A stretch of 64,000 nucleotides of DNA from Ampullaceana balthica (taxonomy: Eukaryota; Mollusca; Gastropoda; Lymnaeidae). The notes beneath the pieces were generated by a model. It did not search any database. It saw only the letters and a program-made list of their open reading frames with translations, and had not been told where the DNA came from. Below are positions 23,276 through 34,639 of the stretch, piece after piece. Position numbers and translations under genes: made by a program. The stretch lies in the NCBI GenBank assembly GCA_944989445.1, contig CALYLW010001200.1:1-64000 (forward strand). The letters run 5' to 3'. Position 1 is the stretch's first letter, and each line of letters opens with the position of its first letter.

Positions 23276-25620
23276 GTTAGTGAGCATGTCTTAAAATTAT
23301 AAACATTTTTTGCATTTATTATCTTTTTCAAAAACACATTCGTTCAGCTTAAATCTTTAAAATAGCAAGATTTCAATTATGTATGTTTTTATTTGGTATA
23401 CTTAAATGACATTTGTCATTAAATAAATAAATAAAACAAAACGTCTTAAGAGTAGATACAATTTAAATTGTAACACTTTGTAAATAATGCATCCCGTGCA
23501 GGCATTTGTTAATGAAGCTATATATTAACGCATGTTGGAATGCATGCTTTTTAAAAAAAAAGGAAATAAACAAAATGCATTCTACTTGAAGCTTTTTTCC
23601 ATTGATCAATTTATAAGTGTTATTTTTTTTTAAATTGTTTTTTTATAAATATTTATAAATATATTATGAAATCAAATAAACCTCACTGAAGTATTTGAAC
23701 TTAGTAAACGAACACATTGTTACATTTATATGGATGTACTTCGTGAAGCTCCGAGAGAATCTTAGTTTGCCTTAGTCAGTGTCAGGTGTCAATACGTAGT
23801 CTAGTTTTCTTGGTATGTGTAAATGTAATAGAAGCGACAGGTTTTCAAATACTTTCTTCGTTGATTAGAGGACGGCTCACAGCATGATCGTATTTTCATA
23901 ATCAGATTTTAGATGCTTTTTGGAATGAAACTAGATTCAGACAATGGTAAGTAGTAAAACTATATTTATTAATCTAAGCTGTAAGTGTTGCAAATCTGAA
24001 ATGAATATAACTTTATAACCTCCTTCATTAAATATGTTAACAAGTTTCATTGTCATTATGACATTAAAAAAAATCGACAAATGTTATAATAGTAATATAT
24101 ATATATATATCTAAGTCATTTAGAAAAAAATAAATAAAATATCGTGAGAAAGCTAAATTTAATTGTGAATTATGAAACTTCACCTTGTAATGTTTTTTAT
24201 TAGACAGTATTGATTATAACGAAAGTCAGGAAACTATGTTTTATCTCAATATCTCATTGTCTTCGCTCAGGATATAATGTGATTTTGTGTCTGGATGATC
24301 TACATCTATTAACAGAACAAACTATGACCGGACTTTTTGTTATGCAGGGGAACATAAATCTTCAATAGTCGCTCACAACATATAATTATCCATTCATTCC
24401 AAACTTGGATTGTGTATACACACATGTTAGATTCCTCAATAAAACAAATTGTGTTTCTTTAATTGCTCTTAAGTTTGTGGCTTAAACATCATTCTATATC
24501 CTTTGCCACATTGCCCAGAGGGAGTGTTTTCAGCGTGTTAAAACATTATCTGTTTCTTTCATTAAAAAACTAAAAGTGATGTATAGATATAAAAATACAC
24601 AGTAACGTAAATAATCTATGCCAAGGCTTCTGCAATAGGGCCCAGAGAAACAAGAGTCAGTAATAAAGTTTTCCATGGGACATTCCAACGAAAAAAGAAA
24701 ATGTTAATCATGTACAAATTCATTTAAGTCTTAAAAACATATTTTTGAAGTAGGAGTAGGGATGACCTATCAGAGTGGAAAAGTTTGCAAAAGGTATGAG
24801 GATTTTTTATTATTGTTTCTTTATGTATTTAATATAACTTTTTTACATGTATATAAATGTAGAAAAAATTATGGAAAATTGATCTGAAAACAATTAAGAT
24901 ATTTTGGGAAATATGAAGAATTTGTAAATTTGGCGATTGTGTAATGTTTGTGAAAATAAAACATTGGTAAAATATAGTTTTACTAACACATAATTAAAAA
25001 TGTTTAATGTCATTTAATATATTTGCTAATGTTACGAAATATTATATTTCAAAGTAACATAGGGATTAAGATGTGAACATAGTGTATTCAAAACAATTTC
25101 CAACAAAATCTTCTGCTAACAGACGTTAAATTGACGTGAATAACAATGTAGTAATCATTACTTTCAAGGTATGTTTTCTGTTATATCGAATTCTTAATGA
25201 AAATGAAAATCAGAAAATTTGCTTTTAATATTAATTTTGTATTTTTAAATTGCATTTTTTTTAAACATTTCATAGGACAAAAAATGTATTTATTGTTTCA
25301 GATGTCTAGAGACATTTCACTTGGATGAGATTAATGTTGGTAATGTAATCATAACATAGCTTTAATGGAGTAATAGTGAAGATTGAAGTGAATGTAAAAG
25401 GTATTTCTTTATTGTAATTCATTTACTACAACATGTTTTGGATTGCATGATGTTTGAATGTGTGATAATTTATTTATACACTTTAACTTTACGCTAGCTT
25501 TGATTATTACGTCATCGGATTATATTTTCTGCATAATGTTTATTTTCATTTTCAATACTTACATTGTTAGTACAAGACTATTAAACTTTCTTCAAATGTA
25601 TTTCTTCTTCTTCTTCGTTC
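23276..25620. other. AT-rich stretch, no firm exon
   Basis: It should contain the continuation of gene 1 if the gene is intact, but no transmembrane exon was recognised. A weak candidate terminal exon follows a good acceptor at 24271 (see rejected items). No transposon protein was recognised. Confidence 0.4.
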
Positions 25621-25624
25621 TCAA

Positions 25625-25956
25625 TTTGAGTTTTGCGCCCATTGGCCCGTGGTCTCCGACTTTAGCCTGCTGTTTTTTTCTGGATGTGCTTCCATAGCCT
25701 TTGGTCAGCCAAGACCATCTGCAAGGCAGCAGTTGATTTTGGCAAATGATGCAGCGCACACATGCTACGGCTATACGTGTTCGACGCATTACCCAGCTGC
25801 TTTTTTTTCCCTAACTAATATTAGGTACCAACTCGAGGCTGGGTGGACTCAAGGACGCCCTAGACCACGGGAACGAATCCTTGGATTCCCATGGATTCGA
25901 ACCCGAGACCATCGGTACGCCATTCGAGCATGCTGTCACTCGACCACCGTGCCCCT
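25625..25956 (-). mobile_element. tRNA-derived SINE, copy b (best preserved)
   Basis: Read on the - strand it starts 'GGGGCACGGTGGTCGAGTG' (A-box region) and has 'GGTCTCGGGTTCGAATCC', an almost perfect B box, at 25893-25910. The tRNA-like head is followed by a body shared with copies at 13727, 28800 and 59209 ('gtccacccagcctcg', 'cagctgggtaatgcgtcg'). The A-to-B box spacing fits a polymerase III promoter. Of the four copies, this one best shows the promoter. Confidence 0.75.
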
Positions 25957-26224
25957 CTTCAAATTTATTATATGTATCATTCTAACCACAATTATGTAAC
26001 TAGTAAATACATTTTATATTCTCATTATTTAGAAATATTTAAATATTTTGCCAACATAAAATAATAGAACGGAATATATTAAATGTCAAGACCAAGCACA
26101 TAAGGCTAATAATATGTGATAGTAAATACATTTATTTTATGTGTATCTGTTGATTAAAGTACTTACTGATCTTCTATTGTTTATCAAAATATCCACTTGA
26201 CGCTAGATAATACAATTTTTACTA

Positions 26225-26800
26225 GAATTTCCACTGCACGAATCCTGGCATCCACGAAAGACTGTTGCGAGTTCAAACTGAGTAGTGGCATAGACTATAG
26301 TTTTCCCGAAAATGCCCATGAGAACAGCCCCCGAGAGCCTGCATAGGACACAAAACCTATCTTCATTTTATGTATGCGGAGCGTTACATTCTACTCACAC
26401 GTAACATAGTAGAAATGAAATCGAATATGTTGTCCCCAATGCTATTACATGTGGCTCAATTTAGCTGTAGCATACACATCAGCAAAACCCGGAAAACGGT
26501 TTCTACTGGGTGGCTAAAATGGTGAGAGGAAACAATGGGAAAAAAACTCGTTGAATTCGGACTTGTCTACCCAACATGTGAAGACTGCTGTCACGCAGGA
26601 TCTTCTTCTAGCAAACAGGTGATTCACAGCAAAGCATTGGTAAATACTATTATCATGACGAAATACAGAGGAAGTCCTTTTTATCAACTGCACGCAACAC
26701 CATCCTCGGCCGTCTTGACAACGTCTTGCTGTTGGATCCGATGGCCTTGGTCGAGAGAATGAAGTAGACGTATTGCACAAGTCTTCCTTACTTCAAAGAA
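26225..26800. repeat. possible dispersed repeat, GC-richer island
   Basis: Base composition changes sharply from the flanks, with sentences such as 'gagagcctgcataggacaca' and 'gttgcgagttcaaactgag', the latter resembling a B box. No second copy in this window and no domain in either strand's short ORFs, so this is only a suspected repeat. Confidence 0.25.
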
Positions 26801-27517
26801 ATAATAGCTCGTGTCATTCTCATCATTCATTAATAAAGTGGGTCCCTTAACACTAAGGCAATATATCAATAGAATAAGACAGTGATAAAGCTTTAAAATG
26901 AAATGCAAGATATACACACCTTTTGTGTGATCAAAACAATAAATTAATATTTAATTTTAGCACTAGATTAACAAGTAGATGTGTCGGCTCCTGCCTTTAT
27001 AACCACAAAAAATTTAACACAAGTATTTAAATGCATACTTTATCATGAGAAAATCATATTTAAAGCTTTTTCATTATGTTTTGAGATAGTGCAGTTACTA
27101 TAAGAGAACTGTACTCACGCTAGGATCCACATGGAAAATAGATTTATGAAACGATTTGGCTCGTTCGTTACATATCGATGAAATGGAATTCATGATTTTA
27201 CATAGCAATGGATTTTTGTTCCAATTGTTCTTTTAACTGTAACTTCGAAACTTTCTTCTTCATCTTTTATTCTGCGTTTCTATTTAGTAAATGGTCCATG
27301 TTTTTTGTTTTTTGTTTCTGTATTTTTATCTTTGCTTAATAATTAGTTTCAATGATGTAATATGTATTATATAATGCACATTTAATTTTAATATTTTTGT
27401 TCAGTGATTATTACTGATGAAGGCATTAGTCTAAACGTCTAAATGTTTATTAATCTTTTAATATAACTTTAATTTATTGTTTTGGTAACGCAACACTTTG
27501 TGTATCTTGTTTTTCAT

Positions 27518-28132
27518 CCAAAATGCAGTCAACGTGATCATGACCATGGTGGAGCAAAACTGCAAGTCGGAGTGCCTGGTAGCCTGCTACCAAATTTTTA
27601 AAAACGCAATGGCTAAAGAAGATTTCATGGAAGTAGGTAACTATTCAGAGGATTCAGCCAATGCACAAAGATACATTGAGAAGATAAACCTTAGCTGCGC
27701 AAGTGAAAAATGTGAAAGTTTTTAATTTTCTGACATATTTTCACAATTTTCTAATTCATCGGTTACCAAACTGTGCACAGTCGAAATTCAGCACGACGAA
27801 ACTCTGAAGACAATTGAAGTATTTGGTAAAGCGTCATTAAGTACAGATCATGCTTTCTAAGTGGATACAAGGGGATAATAATACTGACTGAATAGCTCTC
27901 GTCTGAAAAAGACAAAGTGGATTGGTATCATCCATTTGAAGCATTTCCTAAAGCCATCCACAGCGATCTCAAAGAAAAACGACGACTCTTAGCAAAACAA
28001 AATATATTCCCGACCATACCAATTATCTTAACAGACCCTAACCAGAGTGCTGGACGCAAATACATTAAATATTATTTGCTTGAGGAAATCACAACTCCAA
28101 TTTTTCTACAAATAAAATTAAAAATTGTTTAA
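27518..28132 (+). pseudogene. coding-like fragment of unknown family, with stops
   Basis: Following a possible acceptor ('ccaaaatgcag'), an open stretch begins 'VNVIMTMVEQNCKSECLVAC' and runs to a stop at 27723. The same frame then continues for about 40 codons ('SNSSVTKLCTVEIQHDETLK') to a second stop. After a gap, a 70-codon frame reads 'DKVDWYHPFEAFPKAIHSDL' and more. Codon use is less AT-rich than the surroundings. It looks like a decayed retrocopy or old gene. I do not recognise the family. The first piece also fits a phase-1 exon, so a host terminal exon is not excluded. An A/T-rich tail with 'aataaataaataaataaaa' follows. Confidence 0.35.
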
Positions 28133-28799
28133 CCGAAATAAATAAATAAATAAAATACATAGATATTTTCACGATAATTCATATACATTTGCATTTTACG
28201 GAAATTTAATAAAATATGCGCTGAAATATCTTTAGACTTGTGTTAATGTTTATTTGGTTTTAATGCACAATGTATTTGATATGCATGACTGGTTGTTTTC
28301 CTATTTCGTTTCTATTTTTAAATTCAAGTTAAACCAGATACTTTATACTAGCCAAGAATAACATTAACGTGTCTTTACTTTATATTATTTATCTTTGCAT
28401 TAAAAATAACATAAGAATATTGTTATATTTTAATATGCATTATTTTTATTTTATTTCAATTTTTTTTTCAATTTTCTTTTTAAGGAAATGTTTAAACAAC
28501 ACACGATATTATCGTGTATAGCTTAAATTAATAATAACATTATGAATATTCGTCTTTTTTACAGGTTAGATATCATTCTAGATACTTCCTTGTCATTTTG
28601 TCAGTTTTGTCTATTTTTTCTATTATGATTTTTTAATGTTGCTGATGTTGTGTTTGTCGCTTAATAAATTACAAGTGCTCTAGAAAAGAACAACTGGTTT
28701 TTTTTTGTTTTTTTTGTTTGTTTGTTGTTGTTTTTTTGTCTGTGATTTCTTTATTGTTTTTTTTTCAATCTTAAAATTATATTTAAAAAAACAAAAACA

Positions 28800-29045
28800 G
28801 AGATGCTTCTTCTAGTGCGGAATATAGTTGCCTCTTACGTTCTGATAAGGACGCACAGACCATGCTGCAACGTGCATATGCCACGGCTATTTGGGGGATT
28901 GAGTGACACAGTGCTCAGCTGCCCTTTTTTTAACTAAAAAAAGGTAATCCATTCAGAGCTAATTGGACTCAGAGACACCCTTAACCCCGGTCCCAAATAC
29001 CAACCTTCATGGAGATTGAACCCGTGAGCAATAATGTAACTCTAA
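28800..29045 (-). mobile_element. tRNA-derived SINE, copy c (degraded)
   Basis: Shares 'gcatatgccacggctat', 'agtgctcagctgccctttttt' and 'ggactcagagacaccctt' with copy b in the same order. The B-box area ('gagattgaacccgtgagcaa' on the + strand) is still visible. Confidence 0.55.
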
Positions 29046-29416
29046 CAACGTTTTTTTTTAATGGTTTTATTACTTTAAAAAAATATTTCTTCAGGTTTAG
29101 AACTGAATTTTTTAAAATTTCTTTTTACAATTTTACATGTTAAAATCTATAGAGACAATAAATTATTTGCTTTTAAATTGCTCACTTAAAAATACACCAA
29201 TAAATAGTATTTGCTATAATTTTTTCGAACCTGTACAAAATGTTGCTATCTCTTGCTCCGAAGTGTTAATAATTGTTCTTAATAATTACTTAAAGCTTTG
29301 ATTTTTTTTCTTGATTAGTAATATTATTTAAAGCCATGAAACACATACTATAATAATGTAACTAAATAAATGATCAGTTCTTAATTATAACAAACAAACA
29401 TTTCCTATTATTAATT

Positions 29417-29855
29417 ACTAGCGTATCACCCGTCAAAAATGACGGAAGTTTTCAGCTGAAATCTATTTAGTTTGAAAAAATGCACTTTTTATAAGGGCGC
29501 CTATAGCGCCGACCTTTTTCAAAAGCCCAACTAACTTGTCCTTGTTTGATAAATACGAAATATTAAACTTTCTGAAATGCACAAAAATTATTTTATAATA
29601 GGAGTTGTAAGGCACCTACGGCGCCCCATTTGTTTTTTGATTTTATAATTAACCATCATCAAATCCTCTTTTTACATTGTTCCCTTTTCCAAAATTAAAA
29701 TATGAGCTAAAACAATGACGTCATATAATATTTTTTATAGCGTATCTTTAATTTGCCACATGTTGATGCATTGGTGCAGTAGATTGGTGCGCTGCTTTCT
29801 GAAATTAGTAGCGTCACGGACAGACGTGACATTGCAAATTATATTGTTTATTGTT
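29417..29855 (+). mobile_element. Helentron-like non-autonomous repeat, copy iii
   Basis: Starts 'actagcgtatcacccgtcaa' with a perfect 16-nt palindrome, CCGTCAAAAATGACGG. The interior has 'agggcgcctatagcgcc' and 'ggcacctacggcgccccat'. Ends with 'agtagcgtcacggacagacg' and '...attatattgtttattg'. Very similar to copy iv at 31023. Confidence 0.5.
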
Positions 29856-29859
29856 TAAT

Positions 29860-31020
29860 TCTTAATTTGGGTAACGAATAAGAAACATACAGAATATTAT
29901 GTTTATTTGTTCACTGATTTCACGGGCTTAGCTCCAAATAGATAAACACAAAGTCACTTAAGAACGATGTCCGTCTGTTTCATTTCAACATCGCTCGCCA
30001 CAGATAACTTGCGCAGTACCGTACCTGAGGGAGACGAATAACTAAGTTTGAAGGTAAACTCCACTTTGTCTGCTCAAAATAGGATGGTTTGATGACATAA
30101 AGAAAAGAAACGTAATCAGGAAATAATAGGAAATTTTAACTAAGACAAAATTTATGAGTACTTTACATTTTATGAAGAAATGTATTTTAAAAAAACAACA
30201 TTAAATAGAGATAATATATGCTCTAAATATATAAACAGAAAAGTTATGTTTCTTTGTATAACATGAAAATTCATACATTTTATTTTAGTTTATTCCGTTT
30301 AAGCAGAAGTAGATGAACTATTTTTTGTAAAATATTTTTTTTTATGATTTAAAAAAAAACTATCCCTATAAAATGAAAAGTAAAAAATGCTTAATCTTCG
30401 TTAGCCTAGTCAATATGTAAAACCATTTAACAAACAAGTAAGTTTTATTTATTTTGAAAGCACATCACTGCTTTATCTTATAATTTTTATCTTTTCTTTT
30501 TTTATATTTATAACTTACTAGTTTATTATGTGTTAGATCATGATGTATTTTCCCTAACATATTTTTTTGACATAGTTTGTAATGTCTTGTCAGTTTTCCA
30601 GTCTTTTAAAAAGCTTATTGCAAAAATATGACGCTTCAATAAAGGCATAAGACATATGACTCTCCCTCCCTATCGCTTCAGAGTTTTTTCGGAATGTATT
30701 GCCAATTATAGCACGAACAATGACTTGAACACTGAACAATGTTGAACCAATGATTAGCAGTGGTGTGAGTCCATAGCGTCGCCATATAATATTTAGAACT
30801 GTTGTCCATTCTCTCTTTTCAACTTTAGCGGTGCACTACAGCCTGGTTGGCAATTGTGTGAACAGTTTGTTTGAAGCGCTTAAGCAATTTTTACTGAAAA
30901 AACCCACAATATCTACTCTAATGATTTTTCTCTGAAAAATGAAAATTGTTTTATACTGTAACATTTAACTAAATGCCTTTTATCTTTTGCTTAAATTTTG
31001 TATGTGACGTGAATTATGAA
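29860..31020. other. AT-rich stretch, nothing firm
   Basis: No supported exon. On the - strand about 30670-30790 one frame reads 'YGLTPLLIIGSTLFSVQVIV', a hydrophobic segment followed by basic residues. No splice signals support it, so it is left uncalled. Confidence 0.35.
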
Positions 31021-31022
31021 AT

Positions 31023-31487
31023 ACTAGCGTACACCCGTCAAAAATGACGGAAGTTTTCAGCTGAAATCTATTTATTTTATAAAAAATGCACTTTTGTTTA
31101 GGGCGCCTACGGCTTCGACCTTTTTCGAAAGCCCAACTAACTTGTCCTTGTTTGATAAATGCGAAATATTAAACTTTCTGAAATGTACACAAAGTATTTT
31201 ATAATAGGGGCTTGAGGGCGCCTACGGCGCCCCCTTTATTTATTTATTTTATAATTAACCACCATGTAATTCTCTTTTTACAATGTTCCCATTTCCAAAA
31301 TTAAAATATGAGCGAAAACAATGACGTCATATAGTATTTTTTTACAGCGCATATTTAATTTGCACACCGTTTGATGCTTTGTTGCAGCAATTTGGTTTTC
31401 ACTGCTTTCTAAAATTAGTAGCGTCAGGACTGACTGACAGACACTACTGACTTGCGTGGCAATTGCAAATTATACTGTTTAATAATA
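31023..31487 (+). mobile_element. Helentron-like non-autonomous repeat, copy iv
   Basis: Starts 'actagcgtacacccgtcaaa' with the same CCGTCAAAAATGACGG palindrome. It carries 'agggcgcctacggcgccccc' in the interior and ends 'aaattagtagcgtcagga...' and 'gcaaattatactgtttaata'. Confidence 0.5.
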
Positions 31488-31754
31488 GGTTGTGTTTTGT
31501 CTTTTTCCATACATATAAAATAATTTCATTAAGCCTTAGCCAGTATGAGTGTGGTTTTTTGAATATACACTACGTGTTTAATTTTGACTAATGTATTGTC
31601 TTGCCCATTTACATCTAAGAGATGAGATGAGCCGTGATAACACCACAATTCAGACTTAAGCGAGTTCGCAGACTGATTGGATAAAGTCTTAGTATATTTG
31701 GTTAAACTATTTATGTAGTCATTTTTTTATTATTTTTATTTTATGGATTGATAG

Positions 31755-31819
31755 GTGCAAATCTAAAATCTATAACAATCAGATGGGAAATAATTGATGC
31801 AATAAAACAAATAAATAAG
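31755..31819 (+). CDS. orphan Ig half-exon candidate
   Basis: A 65-nt open segment between an acceptor ('tatggattgatag') and donor ('AAG|gtaaca'), phase 1 in and 0 out. That is the same phase pattern as exons 2 and 6 of gene 1. It encodes 'ANLKSITIRWEIIDAIKQIN', with 'ITIRW' like an Ig strand C. It lacks cysteines, and no matching phase-0 second half was found nearby. It may be the remains of a further receptor copy, or chance. Confidence 0.25.
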
Positions 31820-32549
31820 GTAACATAAAAATGTTTATTGTTAATTGACCTACACCAATCAATATTTATAGTAAAATTTACAGCAAAAGAAAAACTATAG
31901 ATAATAAAAGGTATATCTCCAACATATTTTTAACTGATCATTATTACTTGCCCAGGAAAAAGAAAAATCACTTTTACTAAGTATTTTAATTCTAAGCTCT
32001 ATCTTGAGTGTTTTAATGTGTACACTCACTAAGTCAGTATGCACGTGTGTAAGTGACTCTCTTTTGTTGTGAGTGCTGATTTCTTAACAGAGCGTGTTCG
32101 TGTGAGTAACATTTGGGTATTTTGAAATGATAGCTTCTGGAAATAGACGTGAGAAAAACATTTGCAATATGTAGAAACTTCAACTTTTATGCAATAATTC
32201 TTAAAGAAAACCCCAATCTATTCCCCTCGTCAACAGAAAATGCTACTAATGTTCAAGCTGACAGAAAAAAAACCTAGCAAGTAATAAATAAAATACCATA
32301 TGTGACAAGACAATCTAGAAAATGTTACATTTTTAATACACAAAGAAACACATGTAACTAGTTTCCCACAAAACACACTTCTTCTTTGACAGATATTTTC
32401 TTTATTTTTCTTTAAGTTTACTCCATTGATCTAACCAATCTTGTATATCTCGAATTTCCACTAAGTTTCGATCTAAGAAATATACAATTTAAGCGTAGTG
32501 GGTGTTTTCAAAAAAAGGAAAAAATCCACCATGCATGGAGAACATCGCT

Positions 32550-32700
32550 AATACATTGGAACCTCGGTAAGCGTCCTTAATCAATTCTAGAAACGTGGGC
32601 TTTTATCAAACCGGACGTATACCAAACATATCTTTAAGAAAAGAACTAAATGAAAAATTATTAATCCGTTTACATGGAAAAACATATTTCAACATATTAT
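32550..32700 (+). mobile_element. end of a pogo/Tigger-like element
   Basis: 'ttggaacctcggtaagcgtc' followed by 'cttaatcaattctagaaacg' resembles the terminal inverted repeats of Tigger-type pogo elements (a 'GGAACCTCGGTTAGCG'-like start). The matching right end was not found. Confidence 0.35.
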
Positions 32701-32934
32701 AGATTATTGACGTAGTTTTAAAAAATAATTTAAACATTTGTTAATGGTAAAATACATAAATAAAATAACTTAAGTGCAATAAATATAAATGTTTCCCAAA
32801 TTTTACTTTGTGAGACGAGTCACGTGCTTGCTAACATGGCGTTGAGAAGCAGATATTACTGTGTGAAATGAAAGTCGGGTTCAAATAAAACTTCAGGAAC
32901 ATGACATTCATGTATTTAAATCCCTTATGTTAGC

Positions 32935-33195
32935 TTCACCGTCTTGTCTATCTGTCGTGGGCTCGTGGTCAGGTGGAAAAACAAAAGTAAAAAAACAAAT
33001 GACTCACTTCCCGTGATGATATCGAGCTGAAATTGTGTACATAGATTTGTGTCACCTAACAAAGCATTGTATTAAAATTGCATATCGATCGAATGTACGT
33101 AATTAAATTAAAGAATTTTTAGTTCATCTCTATGCAACTCTATGTAGCCGACTGCTATTGTTGACATCCACGTGTCACTGGAGTTCACTCCATCC
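32935..33195 (+). repeat. dispersed repeat R3, copy 1
   Basis: Shares with 50610-50860 the landmarks 'cattgtat(t/c)aaaatt(g/t)ca', 'atcgatc(g/a)aatt', 'tttttagtt(c/t)atctctat', 'ccg(t)ctgctattgtt' and an upstream 'tgtctatctgtc'. Similar repeats in invertebrate genomes often mark non-autonomous elements; the class here is unknown. Confidence 0.5.
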
Positions 33196-33389
33196 ATCGA
33201 TTACACATCCCCGTGTTTTACAGCAAGGGAAGTTCAGTCCGTTTCAGTCTGTAAATGTTTGTCGCATGGTGCAAATTATATTGCACATAATCAATAATTT
33301 TAGTTATGTCTCATTTATAAGTGATTTATAGTCAAAAACTTTGTTTTACCGGTTGTTTAATTTCCCCCTATTTTCTACCTATGTTCCTT

Positions 33390-33995
33390 AGTTGACCATG
33401 AATGAGGTTCATCAGGATTGACATGGGTCCGAAGAAAGTGAGTGGAAAGGTCAGTGCTCAGAAGAAGATGATGTATTTTGAATTAAAGCGTGAAATCATA
33501 GGACAAAATGAGCAAGGTATGCAAGTAGCTGACTTGGCGAGGCAGTACGGGCGTAGTACTTCAACGATATGCACTTTGCTTAAACAGAAGTCGTCGATAA
33601 GTGTATAACGCCAGCTAAGGGCGCTACAATAATAAAGACAAACGAAGAGAAAAACAGTGATTAAAATTAAGCATACAGTAGCATTTAGGTTGTGTGTAAG
33701 TTACATTTAATTGACTAAAATACAAATATGGATGTACACTTTATAAAACCAGTATTTTTTGTTTTACATTCTCTTTTATTATGTTTTGTATACAATATTT
33801 GTCATTGATAACTACATTTTTCTTATTCAAAAACACGTAACAAAAAAAAATTAGTGGTAGAATTTTTGGGGCTGGAACGGATTAATAGCCTTTCAATTAA
33901 TTTCTATGGGGAAAATTGGTTTGAGATACGAGCGAATTGACATACGAGCAAAGTTACGAAACGAATTAAACTCGTATCTCGAGGTATTACTGTAT
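33390..33995 (+). mobile_element. internally deleted pogo/Tigger-like element
   Basis: At 33402-33608 an open frame includes 'KREIIGQNEQGMQVADLARQ' and 'YGRSTSTICTLLKQK', the psq/CENP-B-type helix-turn-helix that begins pogo/Tigger transposases. It stops at once ('SSISV*'). At 33950-33995 the element ends in 'cgtatctcgaggtattactg', which on the other strand reads CAGTAATACCTCGAGATACG, a Tigger-type terminus. The DDE core is absent, so this is a deleted, non-autonomous copy that kept only the DNA-binding domain. The 5' end is not clear. Confidence 0.65.
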
Positions 33996-34639
33996 ATAAT
34001 TTGCTTTTTAATTAATGTTTATTATAAAAAAGTCATATGCAGATTTGTAAATGAACAATTATTTCATTTTATAAATTTAATAAACAAAACAAGCAAAATA
34101 ATTGGAAAATAAACAATATGTACCAATTGTCACTATCACAATATTAATTGTGCCTTGTCCTGCTATTTAATTAAGTGTTTGTTTTTTTTCATTCACATAT
34201 TAGCTACGAAAAAGTGATGGTTCGATACTAATTAAAAGAGAGTTTAAAATTAAACTGGATATTTTATTTAAAACAACGTAAGGCTATAAATGTTAAAGGA
34301 ATACAAAAAAGATACTTACAAATGTAACATTTAAATAAAATCTTAATAGAAACCTTTAAGACCAATTTGTTATAAATTAAATTTCTCAAGAAAAAAAAAC
34401 ATGTATGGGCTTTTATTCAGACTAAAAAATGATTCGCATAGAAATAGCCTCACTAAAGGCAGAAACAATTAAAACTGTATTGATAATGAGACCAAAGCTA
34501 AATTTATTAACATTATATATTTCATTATCGCTCTCAGCCTGAGGTGACAATGATGTCTTGTTAAACTGAAAAAAAAATATAAAAGAAATAGATCACATAA
34601 CAGCAATGGAAGATGTATGAATACATTTTTAATAAATTT

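Noticed and set aside
24271..24368. Candidate short terminal exon of gene 1 after a strong acceptor ('cattgtcttcgctcag'), phase 1, 31 codons and a stop
   Set aside because: Phase fits exon 7, but the peptide has no recognisable feature and so short a frame is easily open by chance; too weak to annotate.
25458..25697. Hydrophobic open frame that might be a membrane exon
   Set aside because: No acceptor in a useful phase; its end runs into the SINE at 25625.
30670..30830. Membrane-like segment 'YGLTPLLIIGSTLFSVQVIV' on the - strand
   Set aside because: No splice sites fit around it and no neighbouring exon joins; left as a note only.
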